Part shown: positions 8,220-15,672 of the stretch, one piece after another
Layout: every line of letters starts with the position of its first letter
How positions within the stretch are numbered: position 1 is the first letter of the stretch
DNA from: Oscillospiraceae bacterium
GTDB lineage: Bacteria; Bacillota; Clostridia; Oscillospirales; CAG-272
Reading direction: 5' to 3'
Length of the DNA: 33,997 nt
NCBI GenBank assembly: GCA_015064525.1
Contig: SVSC01000010.1
Location: 1-33,997, forward strand
Program-made: the position numbers and the translations under genes
The notes under the pieces: generated by a model
What the model was told of the DNA's origin: nothing
What the model saw: only the letters and a program-made list of their open reading frames with translations
Databases searched by the model: none

Positions 8220-8248
8220 ATTATACAGCATACTGAGGTGTTTGTCAA
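8220..8248 (-). promoter_or_regulatory. Perfect sigma-A consensus promoter of cotH-like gene
   Basis: Minus strand: TTGACA (8243-8248), 17 bases, TATAAT (8220-8225), both full consensus. The start would be near 8213, 30 bases before the ATG at 8182. This is a vegetative-type promoter rather than a sporulation sigma-E or sigma-K type. A short CTGTTT/AAACAG hairpin (8249-8264) sits just upstream of the -35. Confidence 0.85.
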
Positions 8249-8306
8249 CTGTTTTCCCAAACAGCGGTAAAGAATATGTGTTTGGGGTTAGAGCACAAGG
8301 CATAAC

Positions 8307-8336
8307 AAAAGGGGAGTAAGCTTTTCCTTACTCCCC
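8307..8336 (-). terminator. Intrinsic terminator of the DUF134-rubrerythrin operon
   Basis: A perfect 10-bp stem (8311-8320 with 8327-8336) and 6-base loop lie 12 bases past the rubrerythrin stop on the minus strand, followed by TTTTGTT (8304-8310 read in reverse). Confidence 0.85.
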
Positions 8337-8348
8337 AAAAAGAACTCA

Positions 8349-8897
8349 TTATTTACCGAAGTATCTCTCAAGCAGACCCGCGAATGCTCTGCCGTGGCGA
8401 GCCTCGTCCTTTGCCATCTCGTGAACGGTATCGTGGATGGCGTCGAGGTTCAGCTGCTTTGCCATTTTTGCAAGCTCAAATTTGCCTGCGGTTGCGCCGT
8501 TCTCGGCGGCAACGCGAACCTCAAGGTTTTTCTCGGTGGAATCAAACACGCACTCGCCCAGAAGCTCGGCAAACTTTGCGGCATGCTCAGCCTCCTCCAG
8601 AGCGGCTTCCTTCCAGTAGAGCGCGATCTCGGGGTAGCCTTCTCTTGCGGCAACGCGGGACATTGCCAGATACATACCAACCTCGGTGCATTCGCCCTGG
8701 AAGTTTGCGCGCAGACCCTCAATGATCTCAGCGGGAGCGTCCTTGGCAATTCCAACAACGTGCTCGGTAGCCCAAGTCATGCCGGTTTCCAGAACCTCCT
8801 CAAACTTCTCGCCGGGAGCCTTGCAAAGGGGGCATTGATCGGGTCTGACGTCGGATTCAACAATTTCTCCGCAGATAGTACATCTCCATTTTTTCAT
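8349..8897 (-). CDS. Reverse rubrerythrin (rubredoxin domain N-terminal)
   Basis: Rubrerythrins reduce hydrogen peroxide in anaerobes using a diiron site fed by a rubredoxin-type iron centre. Here the order is reversed: the rubredoxin-like domain comes first (C6-x2-C9 and C22-x2-C25), then the ferritin-like diiron domain with E-x2-H type ligands ([28 protein letters not shown]). The 182-residue product starts at the ATG at 8897, which has AAGGAG at suitable distance; longer frames upstream run into the preceding gene. It is the second gene of an operon behind a DUF134 regulator, 26 bases downstream. The likely role is peroxide/oxygen tolerance, with NAD(P)H-dependent electron supply by an enzyme not encoded here. 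Confidence 0.93.
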   Translation of the reverse strand: MKKWRCTICGEIVESDVRPDQCPLCKAPGEKFEEVLETGMTWATEHVVGIAKDAPAEIIEGLRANFQGECTEVGMYLAMSRVAAREGYPEIALYWKEAALEEAEHAAKFAELLGECVFDSTEKNLEVRVAAENGATAGKFELAKMAKQLNLDAIHDTVHEMAKDEARHGRAFAGLLERYFGK

Positions 8898-8923
8898 GTT
8901 CGTGTTCTCCTTGTGATATATTT

Positions 8924-9301
8924 TTAGGGATTTTTGCTGCATCGGCAGGATGCGCCGCAACGGTGACGCTTTGCGCAGGTGCTTACGGATTCCGAGGCGC
9001 ATTCCGCGCCGATTCTGCAAACCACGCATTTCCCATGCTCAAAAACGATCTGCTTGCCGTTTGTCAGGGCATCCGCCAGCTTTTGGTGGGCGGAGTTCAG
9101 CATTTCGGTAACGGTTGGGCGCGAAATCTGCATTTGCAGGGCGGTTTCCTCTTGGGTGAAATGCTCCAAATCATGAAGCCTGAGAACCTCAAATTCATCG
9201 TAGGTTAAAACTACCCGTTCGGTTGCAACGGAATCCATTGGAGAAAAGCGACGAAACCGAGGCAGAGCGCATATGGTTCGGATTTTTTTTGTTCTTGCCA
9301 T
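8924..9301 (-). CDS. DUF134 family HTH DNA-binding protein with Cys-rich tail
   Basis: A 125-residue protein of the DUF134 family, thought to be a DNA-binding regulator with a sigma-70 region 4-like helix-turn-helix. The family core is clear: [49 protein letters not shown] (shown in parts, residues 31-79), with the HTH at about 49-70. Seven cysteines lie in the last 34 residues (C92, C95, C101, C109, C115, C119, C121), which could bind a metal or Fe-S cluster. The start at 9301 follows AAGGAG and gives the family's usual basic N-terminus (MARTKKIR). It is the first gene of an operon with rubrerythrin, so it probably regulates, or responds to the same stress as, that operon. Confidence 0.88.
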   Translation of the reverse strand: MARTKKIRTICALPRFRRFSPMDSVATERVVLTYDEFEVLRLHDLEHFTQEETALQMQISRPTVTEMLNSAHQKLADALTNGKQIVFEHGKCVVCRIGAECASESVSTCAKRHRCGASCRCSKNP

Positions 9302-9331
9302 ATTTTGTTCTCCTTTATTTTCTCCACGGGT

Positions 9332-9360
9332 ATTATACCACAATTCCTGACATATGTCAA
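9332..9360 (-). promoter_or_regulatory. Consensus promoter of the DUF134-rubrerythrin operon
   Basis: Minus strand: TTGACA (9355-9360), 17 bases, TATAAT (9332-9337). The start would be near 9325. The -35 overlaps the palindrome at 9348-9359. Confidence 0.85.
9348..9359. promoter_or_regulatory. 12-bp perfect palindrome overlapping the -35, candidate operator
   Basis: TGACATATGTCA is a perfect palindrome covering part of the -35 element and the adjoining spacer of the DUF134-rubrerythrin promoter. A repressor bound here would block RNA polymerase. It does not match the PerR, Rex or FNR consensus I know. The DUF134 protein itself is a possible ligand; this is inference. Confidence 0.45.
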
Positions 9361-9439
9361 TAATTTTTTGAAAAAAAACTTCGAAAAAAATTTGGAAGCA
9401 AGAAATCGAAAACAAACTGAAAATTTTTTGGCTCCGTAC

Positions 9440-9468
9440 TTGACACAGCTTGCTTTTTCGGGTAAAAT
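9440..9468 (+). promoter_or_regulatory. Sigma-A promoter of the dacF-like gene
   Basis: TTGACA (9440-9445), 17 bases, TAAAAT (9463-9468). The start would be near 9475, giving a leader of about 25 bases with the ribosome binding site at 9489-9494. It is divergent from the DUF134 promoter; the AT-rich stretch 9361-9439 between them shows nothing else. Confidence 0.8.
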
Positions 9469-9500
9469 TTAAGAGGTAGACCACAAATTGGAGGATGCTC

Positions 9501-10646
9501 ATGAAGAAGGAACAGATGAAAGGCTATTCGGAGGAAACGTCGGGCGTGATGGTTGCGCTGTTTGCGGTGATCGCCATTTTTTTGGCGGTGCTGGTTTGCG
9601 TAACGGTAACGGTTCTAACCGTTGGCGACCTTCCTATCATTGATCATAAACCGTCCGAGTCCACGGCGAACGGAACCACCGATCAGCAGCCGCCGGAATT
9701 TGACTCCACTCCCGTTTTTTCTTCCTCCTCTGTTTTTGTTCGTCCCTATTCCACGGAGCAAACGGCTGCGGCGTCTGTGCAATCGGGCTATGCCGTTCTG
9801 GTAGATGCCGAAAGTGGCGAGATCCTTGCGGGAAAGAACAGCGGACAGCGCATTGATCCCGCCTCCATGACCAAAGTGATGACCCTGATCGTTGCCTGCG
9901 AGCGCTTGAAGCAGGGGGATCTGACACGGGACGTGACCTTTACCGATGATATTCAGAATTTTGTTCGACCCGCGTCGGGGGGCTACAAGGGCTCTGCCTG
10001 CCATTGGAGCGACGTTGGCGACGGTGCCTCTCTCCTGGATCAGCTCTACGGGATCGCCGTGGAGTCGGCGGCGGATTGCTCGGTGATGGTGGCTTGCTAT
10101 ATCGTTGGAAAATCGGCGGCGGAAAGCGAGGCGCAATTTGTTGTCTGGATGAATGAGACGGCGGCGCAAATGGGGCTCACCAACACGCATTTTGATAACA
10201 TCATCGGCTATCAAAGCGAGGGGAATTACTCCACGGCAGAGGACATGGCGGCAATTATGATCCGCGCCCTGCAATGCCCCTTGATCGTTGAGCTGTTGTC
10301 CACGCCCACTCGCACTTCTACGGCTTTCGGTTACCGTAAGGATGGCACCTTTAACCCCGCCTTTCCATCCTATTTTTACAGCACGCTTTTCAATGCCAAT
10401 CCTCAAAAAAGCAGTAGGATCAAGTCCTATGAGGAGCGATACGGCACCTTCAAGCTGGAGTCTCTCGTTTTTGGAGGCGGCAAGACGGGATCCCTGGAGC
10501 AGGGAAGCAATAGCTGGACCTATTCGTTGGTTTCCTTCGCCAAGGACGCAAATGGAAAATATTACGTTGCGGTGACCGCGGAGGTGACAGCGAGCCACGG
10601 GGTTATGAGCGACGCCAAGCTACTCTACGATACATACGCGAAATAA
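9501..10646 (+). CDS. DacF-like D-alanyl-D-alanine carboxypeptidase, membrane-anchored
   Basis: A serine carboxypeptidase of the S11 (PBP5/DacF) family, which trims the terminal D-Ala from peptidoglycan stem peptides. The 381-residue product has one N-terminal membrane anchor (about residues 16-41) with no cleavage site, a Ser/Thr/Pro-rich linker, then the penicillin-binding domain. S122-M-T-K125 is the SxxK motif and K328-T-G the KTG motif. The SxN position reads S189-A-A191, so the conserved Asn is missing. The ATG at 9501 is chosen over the one at 9495 because TGGAGG ends at 9494, directly against the upstream ATG but 6 bases from the second. The exoA-like gene follows closely, probably in the same operon. 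Confidence 0.88.
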   Translation: MKKEQMKGYSEETSGVMVALFAVIAIFLAVLVCVTVTVLTVGDLPIIDHKPSESTANGTTDQQPPEFDSTPVFSSSSVFVRPYSTEQTAAASVQSGYAVLVDAESGEILAGKNSGQRIDPASMTKVMTLIVACERLKQGDLTRDVTFTDDIQNFVRPASGGYKGSACHWSDVGDGASLLDQLYGIAVESAADCSVMVACYIVGKSAAESEAQFVVWMNETAAQMGLTNTHFDNIIGYQSEGNYSTAEDMAAIMIRALQCPLIVELLSTPTRTSTAFGYRKDGTFNPAFPSYFYSTLFNANPQKSSRIKSYEERYGTFKLESLVFGGGKTGSLEQGSNSWTYSLVSFAKDANGKYYVAVTAEVTASHGVMSDAKLLYDTYAK

Positions 10647-10659
10647 AATGGAGAGAACT

Positions 10660-11415
10660 ATGAAACTGATCTCATGGAATGTCAACGGCTTTCGTTCGGT
10701 TCTGGGGAAGGGCTTTGCCGAGGTATTTGAAGCGCTGAACGCCGATTTCTTTTGTATTCAGGAAACCAAAATGCAGGAGGGGCAGGCGGAGTTTGCTCCA
10801 AAGGGCTATCTGCAGTATTGGAACAGCGCGGAAAAAAAAGGCTATTCCGGAACCGCGATTTTCACAAAGCATCAACCGTTTTCGGTGCGCTATGGCATCG
10901 GGATTCCCGAGCATGACACCGAGGGGCGCGCCATTACGCTGGAATATGAGCGCTTCTACCTGTTGAACGTATATACCCCCAACGCGCAGAACGGATTGGC
11001 GCGGTTGCCCTACCGCATGGCGTGGGAGGACGCGCTGCGAGCATACATTTGTGAGCTGGATTGCCAAAAGCCCGTGATCTACTGCGGTGACTTGAACGTG
11101 GCGCATGAGGAGATCGACTTGAAAAATCCCAAATCCAACCGTATGAACGCGGGCTTTTCGGACGAGGAGCGCGAAAAATTTACTGCGTTGCTGGAAAGCG
11201 GCTTTACCGATAGCTTTCGTTTTCTGTATCCCGACACCGTGAAGTATTCCTGGTGGAGCTATATGCGAAACGCCAGAGCCAACAATGCGGGCTGGCGCAT
11301 TGACTATTTTGTGCTGTCTAACCGTTTGCGGGAGCTGCTTGCGGACAGCTTTATTCTTAATGAGGTGATGGGAAGCGACCATTGCCCCGTGGGAATTGAG
11401 ATCAAGCTTTCATAA
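10660..11415 (+). CDS. Exodeoxyribonuclease III family AP endonuclease
   Basis: Cuts DNA 5' to abasic sites in base excision repair (Xth/ExoA group of the EEP superfamily). The 251-residue protein has all family motifs: N7/N9 in MKLISWNVNG, E35 in CIQETK, GDLNVAHEEIDL, the WWSY...GWRIDYF segment and the terminal SDHCPVGIE with catalytic Asp-His. The ATG at 10660 is preferred over 10648 since GGAGAG lies just upstream of it and the upstream ATG has no ribosome binding site. It sits 13 bases after the dacF-like stop. The gene could be named exoA or xth, but the sequence does not decide between them. Confidence 0.94.
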   Translation: MKLISWNVNGFRSVLGKGFAEVFEALNADFFCIQETKMQEGQAEFAPKGYLQYWNSAEKKGYSGTAIFTKHQPFSVRYGIGIPEHDTEGRAITLEYERFYLLNVYTPNAQNGLARLPYRMAWEDALRAYICELDCQKPVIYCGDLNVAHEEIDLKNPKSNRMNAGFSDEEREKFTALLESGFTDSFRFLYPDTVKYSWWSYMRNARANNAGWRIDYFVLSNRLRELLADSFILNEVMGSDHCPVGIEIKLS

Positions 11416-11425
11416 ATACAGAAGC

Positions 11426-11447
11426 GCCCCCGCCGATCGGCGGGGGC
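11426..11447 (+). terminator. GC-rich palindromic hairpin after the AP endonuclease gene
   Basis: A 22-base perfect palindrome (centre 11436/11437) starts 11 bases after the stop. A T-rich but interrupted tail (ATTTTCTTCT, 11453-11462) follows after a short spacer, so termination may be partial and the next gene may be reached by readthrough. Confidence 0.6.
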
Positions 11448-11501
11448 GGTGTCATTTTCTTCTCCGGTTGCATACACTAACGAGGAAAGGGAGGGGATTA
11501 A

Positions 11502-12227
11502 ATGATCGTTGAAAAGGCATATCAAAGAGAGAAAGCCGTGGAGTATGCCCGCAGATGGGCGCTTTCTCGCAACCCACTGTTTTTTGATTTCACGGGGATC
11601 GGCGGAAATTGTACCAATTTCGTTTCCCAATGCGTGCTGGCAGGCTCCTGCGTGATGAACCGAACGGTGGATTTCGGCTGGTACTATTTTTCGGAGGAGG
11701 ATCGCGCGCCCGCATGGAGCAGCGTGGAATACTTTTACGATTTTCTAACGGGGACGCCTGCGTTTGCCTCGCGCAACGGCGGGATTGGACCCTACGCCAA
11801 AGAGGTTCCCATGCGTCAGGCGGAGATCGGTGACGTTGCGCAGTATGCCGACAGAGAAGGGGACTGGTATCACACGGTGATCATCAGCAGGATCGAGAAT
11901 GGCGAAATCTACGTTTGCGCCCAATCCAACGATGCCCTGGACCGTCCGCTTTCCGACTACAATTTTGCGGCGGTGCGCTTTCTGCATATTCAAGGGGTAC
12001 GGTTCGATCTGAACGACACTCCTTGTTTTTCGTATTTAATCAGCGGAGGTGAAGCGCTCCCCGAAACGGAAGAACCGCAGCTGCCATCGGAGCCTATGCC
12101 GCCGCGGGAGGAGCCGCAACCGATGAACGAGGCGCCCGCAGCTCCCTCCGACGCAAACGCTCGCGTGCCTCTCACTGAGGCACCGCCGCCGTTGGGCGAT
12201 CGTCCCGAGGTGGTGGAGGGGAGCTGA
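11502..12227 (+). CDS. Amidase_6 family protein (putative Cys-His peptidase/amidase)
   Basis: A 241-residue protein of the putative amidase domain family (Pfam Amidase_6), common in Clostridia. The domain covers residues 5-170 and shows AVEYARRWALSRNP, then GGNCTNFVSQC with the candidate catalytic Cys37, VDFGWYYF, and WYHTVIIS with candidate His124; Cys/His spacing and order are those of the NlpC/P60-CHAP fold. The last 65 residues are Pro/Glu-rich and probably disordered. No signal peptide or membrane segment is visible, although the fold usually acts on peptidoglycan. AGGGAGGGG precedes the ATG. There is no promoter that I can see in 11448-11501. The substrate is unknown. Confidence 0.85.
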   Translation: MIVEKAYQREKAVEYARRWALSRNPLFFDFTGIGGNCTNFVSQCVLAGSCVMNRTVDFGWYYFSEEDRAPAWSSVEYFYDFLTGTPAFASRNGGIGPYAKEVPMRQAEIGDVAQYADREGDWYHTVIISRIENGEIYVCAQSNDALDRPLSDYNFAAVRFLHIQGVRFDLNDTPCFSYLISGGEALPETEEPQLPSEPMPPREEPQPMNEAPAAPSDANARVPLTEAPPPLGDRPEVVEGS

Positions 12228-12336
12228 TGCTGCGTACAATTTGTATGCCGGCGGCGCGGAGGTGTCGATAACCCGTTTGACCGAATTGATTGCTTATTTA
12301 TTGGGAAAATTATTTTATTGAATGCAGTAAAAAATG

Positions 12337-12375
12337 AAAAGAGGCTGATTTTTGCCGAAACGTTCTCTTTTTTTC
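12337..12375. terminator. Possible convergent terminator between Amidase_6 gene and spo0A
   Basis: AAAAGAG (12337-12343) can pair with CTCTTTT (12365-12371), followed by T residues to 12375. The loop is long (21 bases) and the stem AT-rich, so it is weak. The same arms work on the minus strand, where T residues follow past 12337. The rest of 12228-12397 shows no gene or clear signal. Confidence 0.3.
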
Positions 12376-12397
12376 GATTGCTTGAAAGGAACCTGAC

Positions 12398-13189
12398 TTA
12401 TTTATACAGCTTATACTTCAGCCTCAAATTATCCGCAATCATCGCGATAAACTCCGAATTGGTGGGCTTTCCTCTGTTGTTCTGAATGGTATAGCCAAAG
12501 TAACTATTCAGCGTATCCACGTCACCTCTGTCCCACGCGACCTCGATGGCGTGGCGGATGGCGCGCTCCACGCGGCTTGTGGTGGTCTGATATTTCTTCG
12601 CGACGCTTGGGTAGAGGACTTTGGTGACCGAATTGATAATATCGCTGTCGCTGACCGTGAGTAGAATCGCCGTTCGCAGATATTGATATCCTTTGATGTG
12701 GGCTGGAACGCCGATCTGGTGGATGATCTGCGTGACCTGCGACTCAATATCGGGAGCGTGGTCGGTATGCACCGTTGCCGACGCTGCAATCGCGCGGGAA
12801 TCGCTCCGCCCATCGGTGAGGCTTTGAATATGCTCGCAAAGGCTGGCAATGTTCACGGGCTTCAAAAGGCACATGGCAGCGCCCGCCTCGGTTGCCTGAA
12901 CAAAGGTGTTTTGCGCGGATGCCGAGGAGATTACAATGAAGATCGGCGCGTTCTCCTTGCCCCAATCCAGACTGCGACAGTTTCGCAGAACGCCAATGCC
13001 GTCCAGCTTGGAAAGCCAAACGTCAATGAGAACCACGTCGGGACGGTGGGCGGTGATTTTCAACAGCGCTTCTTCGCCGTTCACCGCCTCCTCCACGTTT
13101 CGATAGCCCGCGCGGAGCAATCCGTCGCGAACGGTGGAGCGGGTAGCGGGGCTTTCGTCGGCAATGAGTATTTTGGTATGATATTCCAT
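12398..13189 (-). CDS. spo0A: Sporulation master regulator Spo0A
   Basis: Response regulator that on phosphorylation starts sporulation. The 263-residue product has a receiver domain (phosphoacceptor D56 in VVLIDVW; conserved K110 in CLLKP; Ser at 88-89) and the highly conserved Spo0A effector domain ([49 protein letters not shown]). The acidic pocket at the N-terminus reads D11-E12 where the Bacillus protein has Asp-Asp. The ATG at 13189 has GGAGG 8 bases upstream (13198-13202); the longer frame to 13204 would begin with a TTG that overlaps that site. It has its own promoter and candidate 0A boxes. The usual neighbour spoIVB is absent; a small GNAT-like gene lies upstream. Confidence 0.97.
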   Translation of the reverse strand: MEYHTKILIADESPATRSTVRDGLLRAGYRNVEEAVNGEEALLKITAHRPDVVLIDVWLSKLDGIGVLRNCRSLDWGKENAPIFIVISSASAQNTFVQATEAGAAMCLLKPVNIASLCEHIQSLTDGRSDSRAIAASATVHTDHAPDIESQVTQIIHQIGVPAHIKGYQYLRTAILLTVSDSDIINSVTKVLYPSVAKKYQTTTSRVERAIRHAIEVAWDRGDVDTLNSYFGYTIQNNRGKPTNSEFIAMIADNLRLKYKLYK

Positions 13190-13238
13190 CTGAGCTTCCT
13201 CCAAAGGTATAATTTGATTTGTTGATTTCAGCAGGAAT

Positions 13239-13267
13239 ATTTTACCATAATTTTCCAGTTTTTACAA
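13239..13267 (-). promoter_or_regulatory. Sigma-A-like promoter of spo0A
   Basis: Minus strand: TTGTAA (13262-13267), 17 bases, TAAAAT (13239-13244). The start would be near 13232, giving a leader of about 43 bases. Confidence 0.6.
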
Positions 13268-13276
13268 TCCATAAAG

Positions 13277-13320
13277 TTGACAAAATATTCTGTCGATAAC
13301 TGGTAAAATTTTACAGTTAT
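13277..13320. promoter_or_regulatory. Candidate 0A boxes and AT-rich inverted repeat upstream of spo0A
   Basis: TGTCGAT (13291-13297) differs from the 0A box TGTCGAA at one base; TGTCAAC on the minus strand (13276-13282) is a weaker second copy. Both lie just upstream of the spo0A -35. An inverted repeat follows: ATAACTG (13296-13302), one base, the palindrome TAAAATTTTA (13304-13313), CAGTTAT (13314-13320). Spo0A autoregulation through such boxes is known in Bacillus; here it is inferred. Confidence 0.45.
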
Positions 13321-13331
13321 GGGAATATTTG

Positions 13332-13724
13332 TTAATTATGGGAATGCTGGCAGGGATGAAGGAAGAAATCTGTCAGATCAATTTCCCATCTGCCGTCTGA
13401 ATTTCGGGAAAAACCGATGGATTTGATCAAATTTTCGTTGGAGCAATCGGCGTCGAAAAAAGCGGTGTGAACGCCGCACAGGTCGATAAAGTTCAATGCG
13501 GCTCGTCCCATCACGAACATTGGCTCAAACTCATAGTGGTTGGGAAGCGCGGCAAAATCCTGAATTCTGCCGCCGTTTCCGTCCATAGTGAACTGGCAGA
13601 TCCCCTTTAATTCACCGTCTACCGTTGCCTGATAGGCAAGACTATCCACGCGGAAGGGGATGCCGCAGAGGGCGCAAAGCTCCTCTTGGCGCTTTTTTTC
13701 TTGAATGGGTAATACTTCTAACAT
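13332..13724 (-). CDS. Small protein of unknown function, possibly GNAT-fold
   Basis: A 130-residue soluble protein that I do not recognise with certainty. The pattern of an N-terminal helix, the strand VDGELKGICQFTMDG, the strand IQDFAALP, a long helix (EFEPMFVMGRAALNFIDL) and then the segments HTAFFDADC and NLIKSIGF resembles the GNAT acetyltransferase fold, but the acetyl-CoA-binding R/Q-x-x-G-x-G/A loop is not evident. AAGGAAG precedes the ATG. It begins 16 bases after rluB and is probably the last gene of the lon-to-rluB cluster; spo0A lies 142 bases beyond with its own promoter. It could be an inactive GNAT or a binding protein. Confidence 0.7.
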   Translation of the reverse strand: MLEVLPIQEKKRQEELCALCGIPFRVDSLAYQATVDGELKGICQFTMDGNGGRIQDFAALPNHYEFEPMFVMGRAALNFIDLCGVHTAFFDADCSNENLIKSIGFSRNSDGRWEIDLTDFFLHPCQHSHN

Positions 13725-13740
13725 TTTATCTTCCTTTCTG

Positions 13741-14457
13741 TTATGATTGGCGTCCCATCAGGTAATCTACCTCATCGGGGGAAAGCTCTCGCCATTTGCC
13801 AACAGCCAGATCTCCCAGGGTGATTTTTCCAATGGCAACGCGGGTTAATCGAGATACCCGCAAGCCAATCGCTTCACACATACGGCGGATCTGTCGGTTT
13901 CGTCCCTCGTAAAGCCGCATTTCCAGCTCATCGGAGCTCAGCTGTTGAACCTCAACGGGAAGAAGGGGGTAGCCATCCAGCGTCATGGGGGAGGAAAGCG
14001 ACTTCAGCTGCTCTGCGGTTGGAGCGGGAGCAACCTTCACGTGGTAGATCTTGGGAATCTGATGGCGAGGATGGGTGAGATGATTGGCAAAGTCGCCGTC
14101 ATCGGTCATCAGGAGCAGACCATCGGAGTCCATATCCAAGCGTCCAACGGGATAGAGACGGGTGTTCGGGATCGAAACCAGCGAGGTAACGGGGCGCCGT
14201 CCCTTTTCGTCTCTTGCGGTGCAAACGATTCCACGCGGTTTGTTGAGCAGGACGTATCGGTAGGCTCGTTCACAGCGGGGAAGAACGGGCTTTCCGCGAA
14301 ATTCCACCAGATCCGTGTCGGGATCCACGCGATCGCCCAAGGAGGCAACCCGACCGTTTACCCGCACGTTTCCCGCCAGTATTTCAGCTTCCGCGGCGCG
14401 GCGGGAAAGGACCCCGCAATCCGAAAAAAATTTTTGCAATCTGATGGGTTCAGCCAT
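13741..14457 (-). CDS. rluB: RsuA/RluB-family 23S rRNA pseudouridine synthase
   Basis: Converts a uridine of 23S rRNA to pseudouridine. The 238-residue product has an N-terminal S4 RNA-binding domain (RLQKFFSDCGVLSRRAAE..., residues 5-60) and the RsuA-type catalytic domain with VGRLDMDSDGLLLMT (catalytic Asp in GRLD), NKPRG, and EGRNRQIRRMCEAIG. The ATG at 14457 is chosen because it starts directly before the S4 domain and has AAAGGAA upstream; it overlaps the dacB stop by 8 bases, suggesting coupling. Whether it modifies the RluB site (U2605 in E. coli numbering) or a related one cannot be read from sequence. Confidence 0.9.
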   Translation of the reverse strand: MAEPIRLQKFFSDCGVLSRRAAEAEILAGNVRVNGRVASLGDRVDPDTDLVEFRGKPVLPRCERAYRYVLLNKPRGIVCTARDEKGRRPVTSLVSIPNTRLYPVGRLDMDSDGLLLMTDDGDFANHLTHPRHQIPKIYHVKVAPAPTAEQLKSLSSPMTLDGYPLLPVEVQQLSSDELEMRLYEGRNRQIRRMCEAIGLRVSRLTRVAIGKITLGDLAVGKWRELSPDEVDYLMGRQS

Positions 14458-15670
14458 TTTGTGGTATTCCTTTCCGATGGATGAGGGAGGACGATTCACT
14501 CCCGTGATTGGTTTTGATTCCAAGCCATTCCAAAAGCCTTTTCCAAAGGCTTTTTTCCTTTTTTTGGAGGGGAACGTGGGTTTGCGCCGTTAAAACAGCT
14601 TCGGCAAGGATTTCCTTACTGCCATCGCCGTTCAGATCACAACGGTAAACCACACGCCCAACCGTTTCTCCCGCCCGAATCGGGGCATAGAGAAAGCGAG
14701 GTGCCTCAACCGTTGCGGTGATCTCGCCGTGGGAGAGAGGGAGCGCTACGGCGCATCCCTCGGGGTTGCTGACGTTCACGCTCGTTTCAAGACCGTTGAC
14801 AACGGGGAGCGCACGCAAGGCATCATGGGGATCGCAGAGCTGCTCCTCGGTCATCAGGGAAAAGCCGTAGTCCAGCAGAGCGGCGTGATCCGACCAATCA
14901 TCCGGAGCGTTGAGCGTGACGGCGATCAAGCCAACGCACCCCCTGCGCGCGGCGGAGACGAGGCACCGTCCGCTTTTCTTGGTAAAGCCCGTTTTCACAC
15001 CCACGGCATCGGGATAGAACCGCAGGAGCTTATTATGATTCATCAACAGCCGAACGCCGTCCTTGCCGTTGTGGGGGATCGTGGCTTTTTTGGTGGAAAC
15101 GATCTCAGCGATCAGGCTGTTTTCCAGCGCGGCGCGGGTGATGATCGCCAGCTCTCGCGCGGTGGTATAGTGTTCCTCATGGTGCAAACCGTGGGGATTT
15201 TCAAAATGCGTTTGGGAAAGCCCCAGACGCGCGGCTGCTTGATTCATCAGCGCGGCAAAGCCCTCCACGCTTCCGCCGATTGCCACGGCAATGGCAACGG
15301 CTGCGTCATTGGCGGATTCCAGCAAAAGAGCAAGCAGAAGCTCGCGCAACGTCAGCCGTTCTCCCTCGCACAGATAGATCGAGGAGCCCTCCACGTTGAC
15401 CGCCTCGGGGGAAACGCTGATCACCGCCTCGGGGGAGGAATGCTCCAGCGCCACCAAAGCCGTCATGATCTTGGTGGTGCTTGCCATGGGAAGGACTTGA
15501 TCGGCATTTTTGGCGTAGAGAACGATTCCGTGGGTGGTGTCCATCACAACGGCGCTTTGCGCCGAGATCGACGGCTTAGCGGCTGTTTCGGCATGGATGT
15601 GACCTGCAAATTGTGATGTCAAAAGCCAAAAAGAGAGAAAAAAACAGAGAAAACGCTTGGATCCGCGCAT
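14450..15670 (-). CDS. dacB: D-alanyl-D-alanine carboxypeptidase, DacB/DacF type, secreted
   Basis: S11-family serine carboxypeptidase acting on peptidoglycan; homologues next to ytfJ and scpAB are linked to spore cortex maturation. The 406-residue product has a signal peptide (RGSKRF, hydrophobic core, cleavage near A28), S64-T-T-K67, S119-A-N121 and a VKTG motif at about 225. A C-terminal PBP5-type domain and an amphipathic, basic end (WKRLLEWLG) that could anchor it to the membrane follow. The ATG at 15670 is chosen for its GGAGG (15680-15684 on the other strand); an in-frame ATG at 15706 lies inside a leader hairpin. Unlike the copy at 9501, all three catalytic motifs are intact. Confidence 0.92.
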   Translation of the reverse strand: MRGSKRFLCFFLSFWLLTSQFAGHIHAETAAKPSISAQSAVVMDTTHGIVLYAKNADQVLPMASTTKIMTALVALEHSSPEAVISVSPEAVNVEGSSIYLCEGERLTLRELLLALLLESANDAAVAIAVAIGGSVEGFAALMNQAAARLGLSQTHFENPHGLHHEEHYTTARELAIITRAALENSLIAEIVSTKKATIPHNGKDGVRLLMNHNKLLRFYPDAVGVKTGFTKKSGRCLVSAARRGCVGLIAVTLNAPDDWSDHAALLDYGFSLMTEEQLCDPHDALRALPVVNGLETSVNVSNPEGCAVALPLSHGEITATVEAPRFLYAPIRAGETVGRVVYRCDLNGDGSKEILAEAVLTAQTHVPLQKKEKSLWKRLLEWLGIKTNHGSESSSLIHRKGIPQNG

Positions 15671-15672
15671 AG

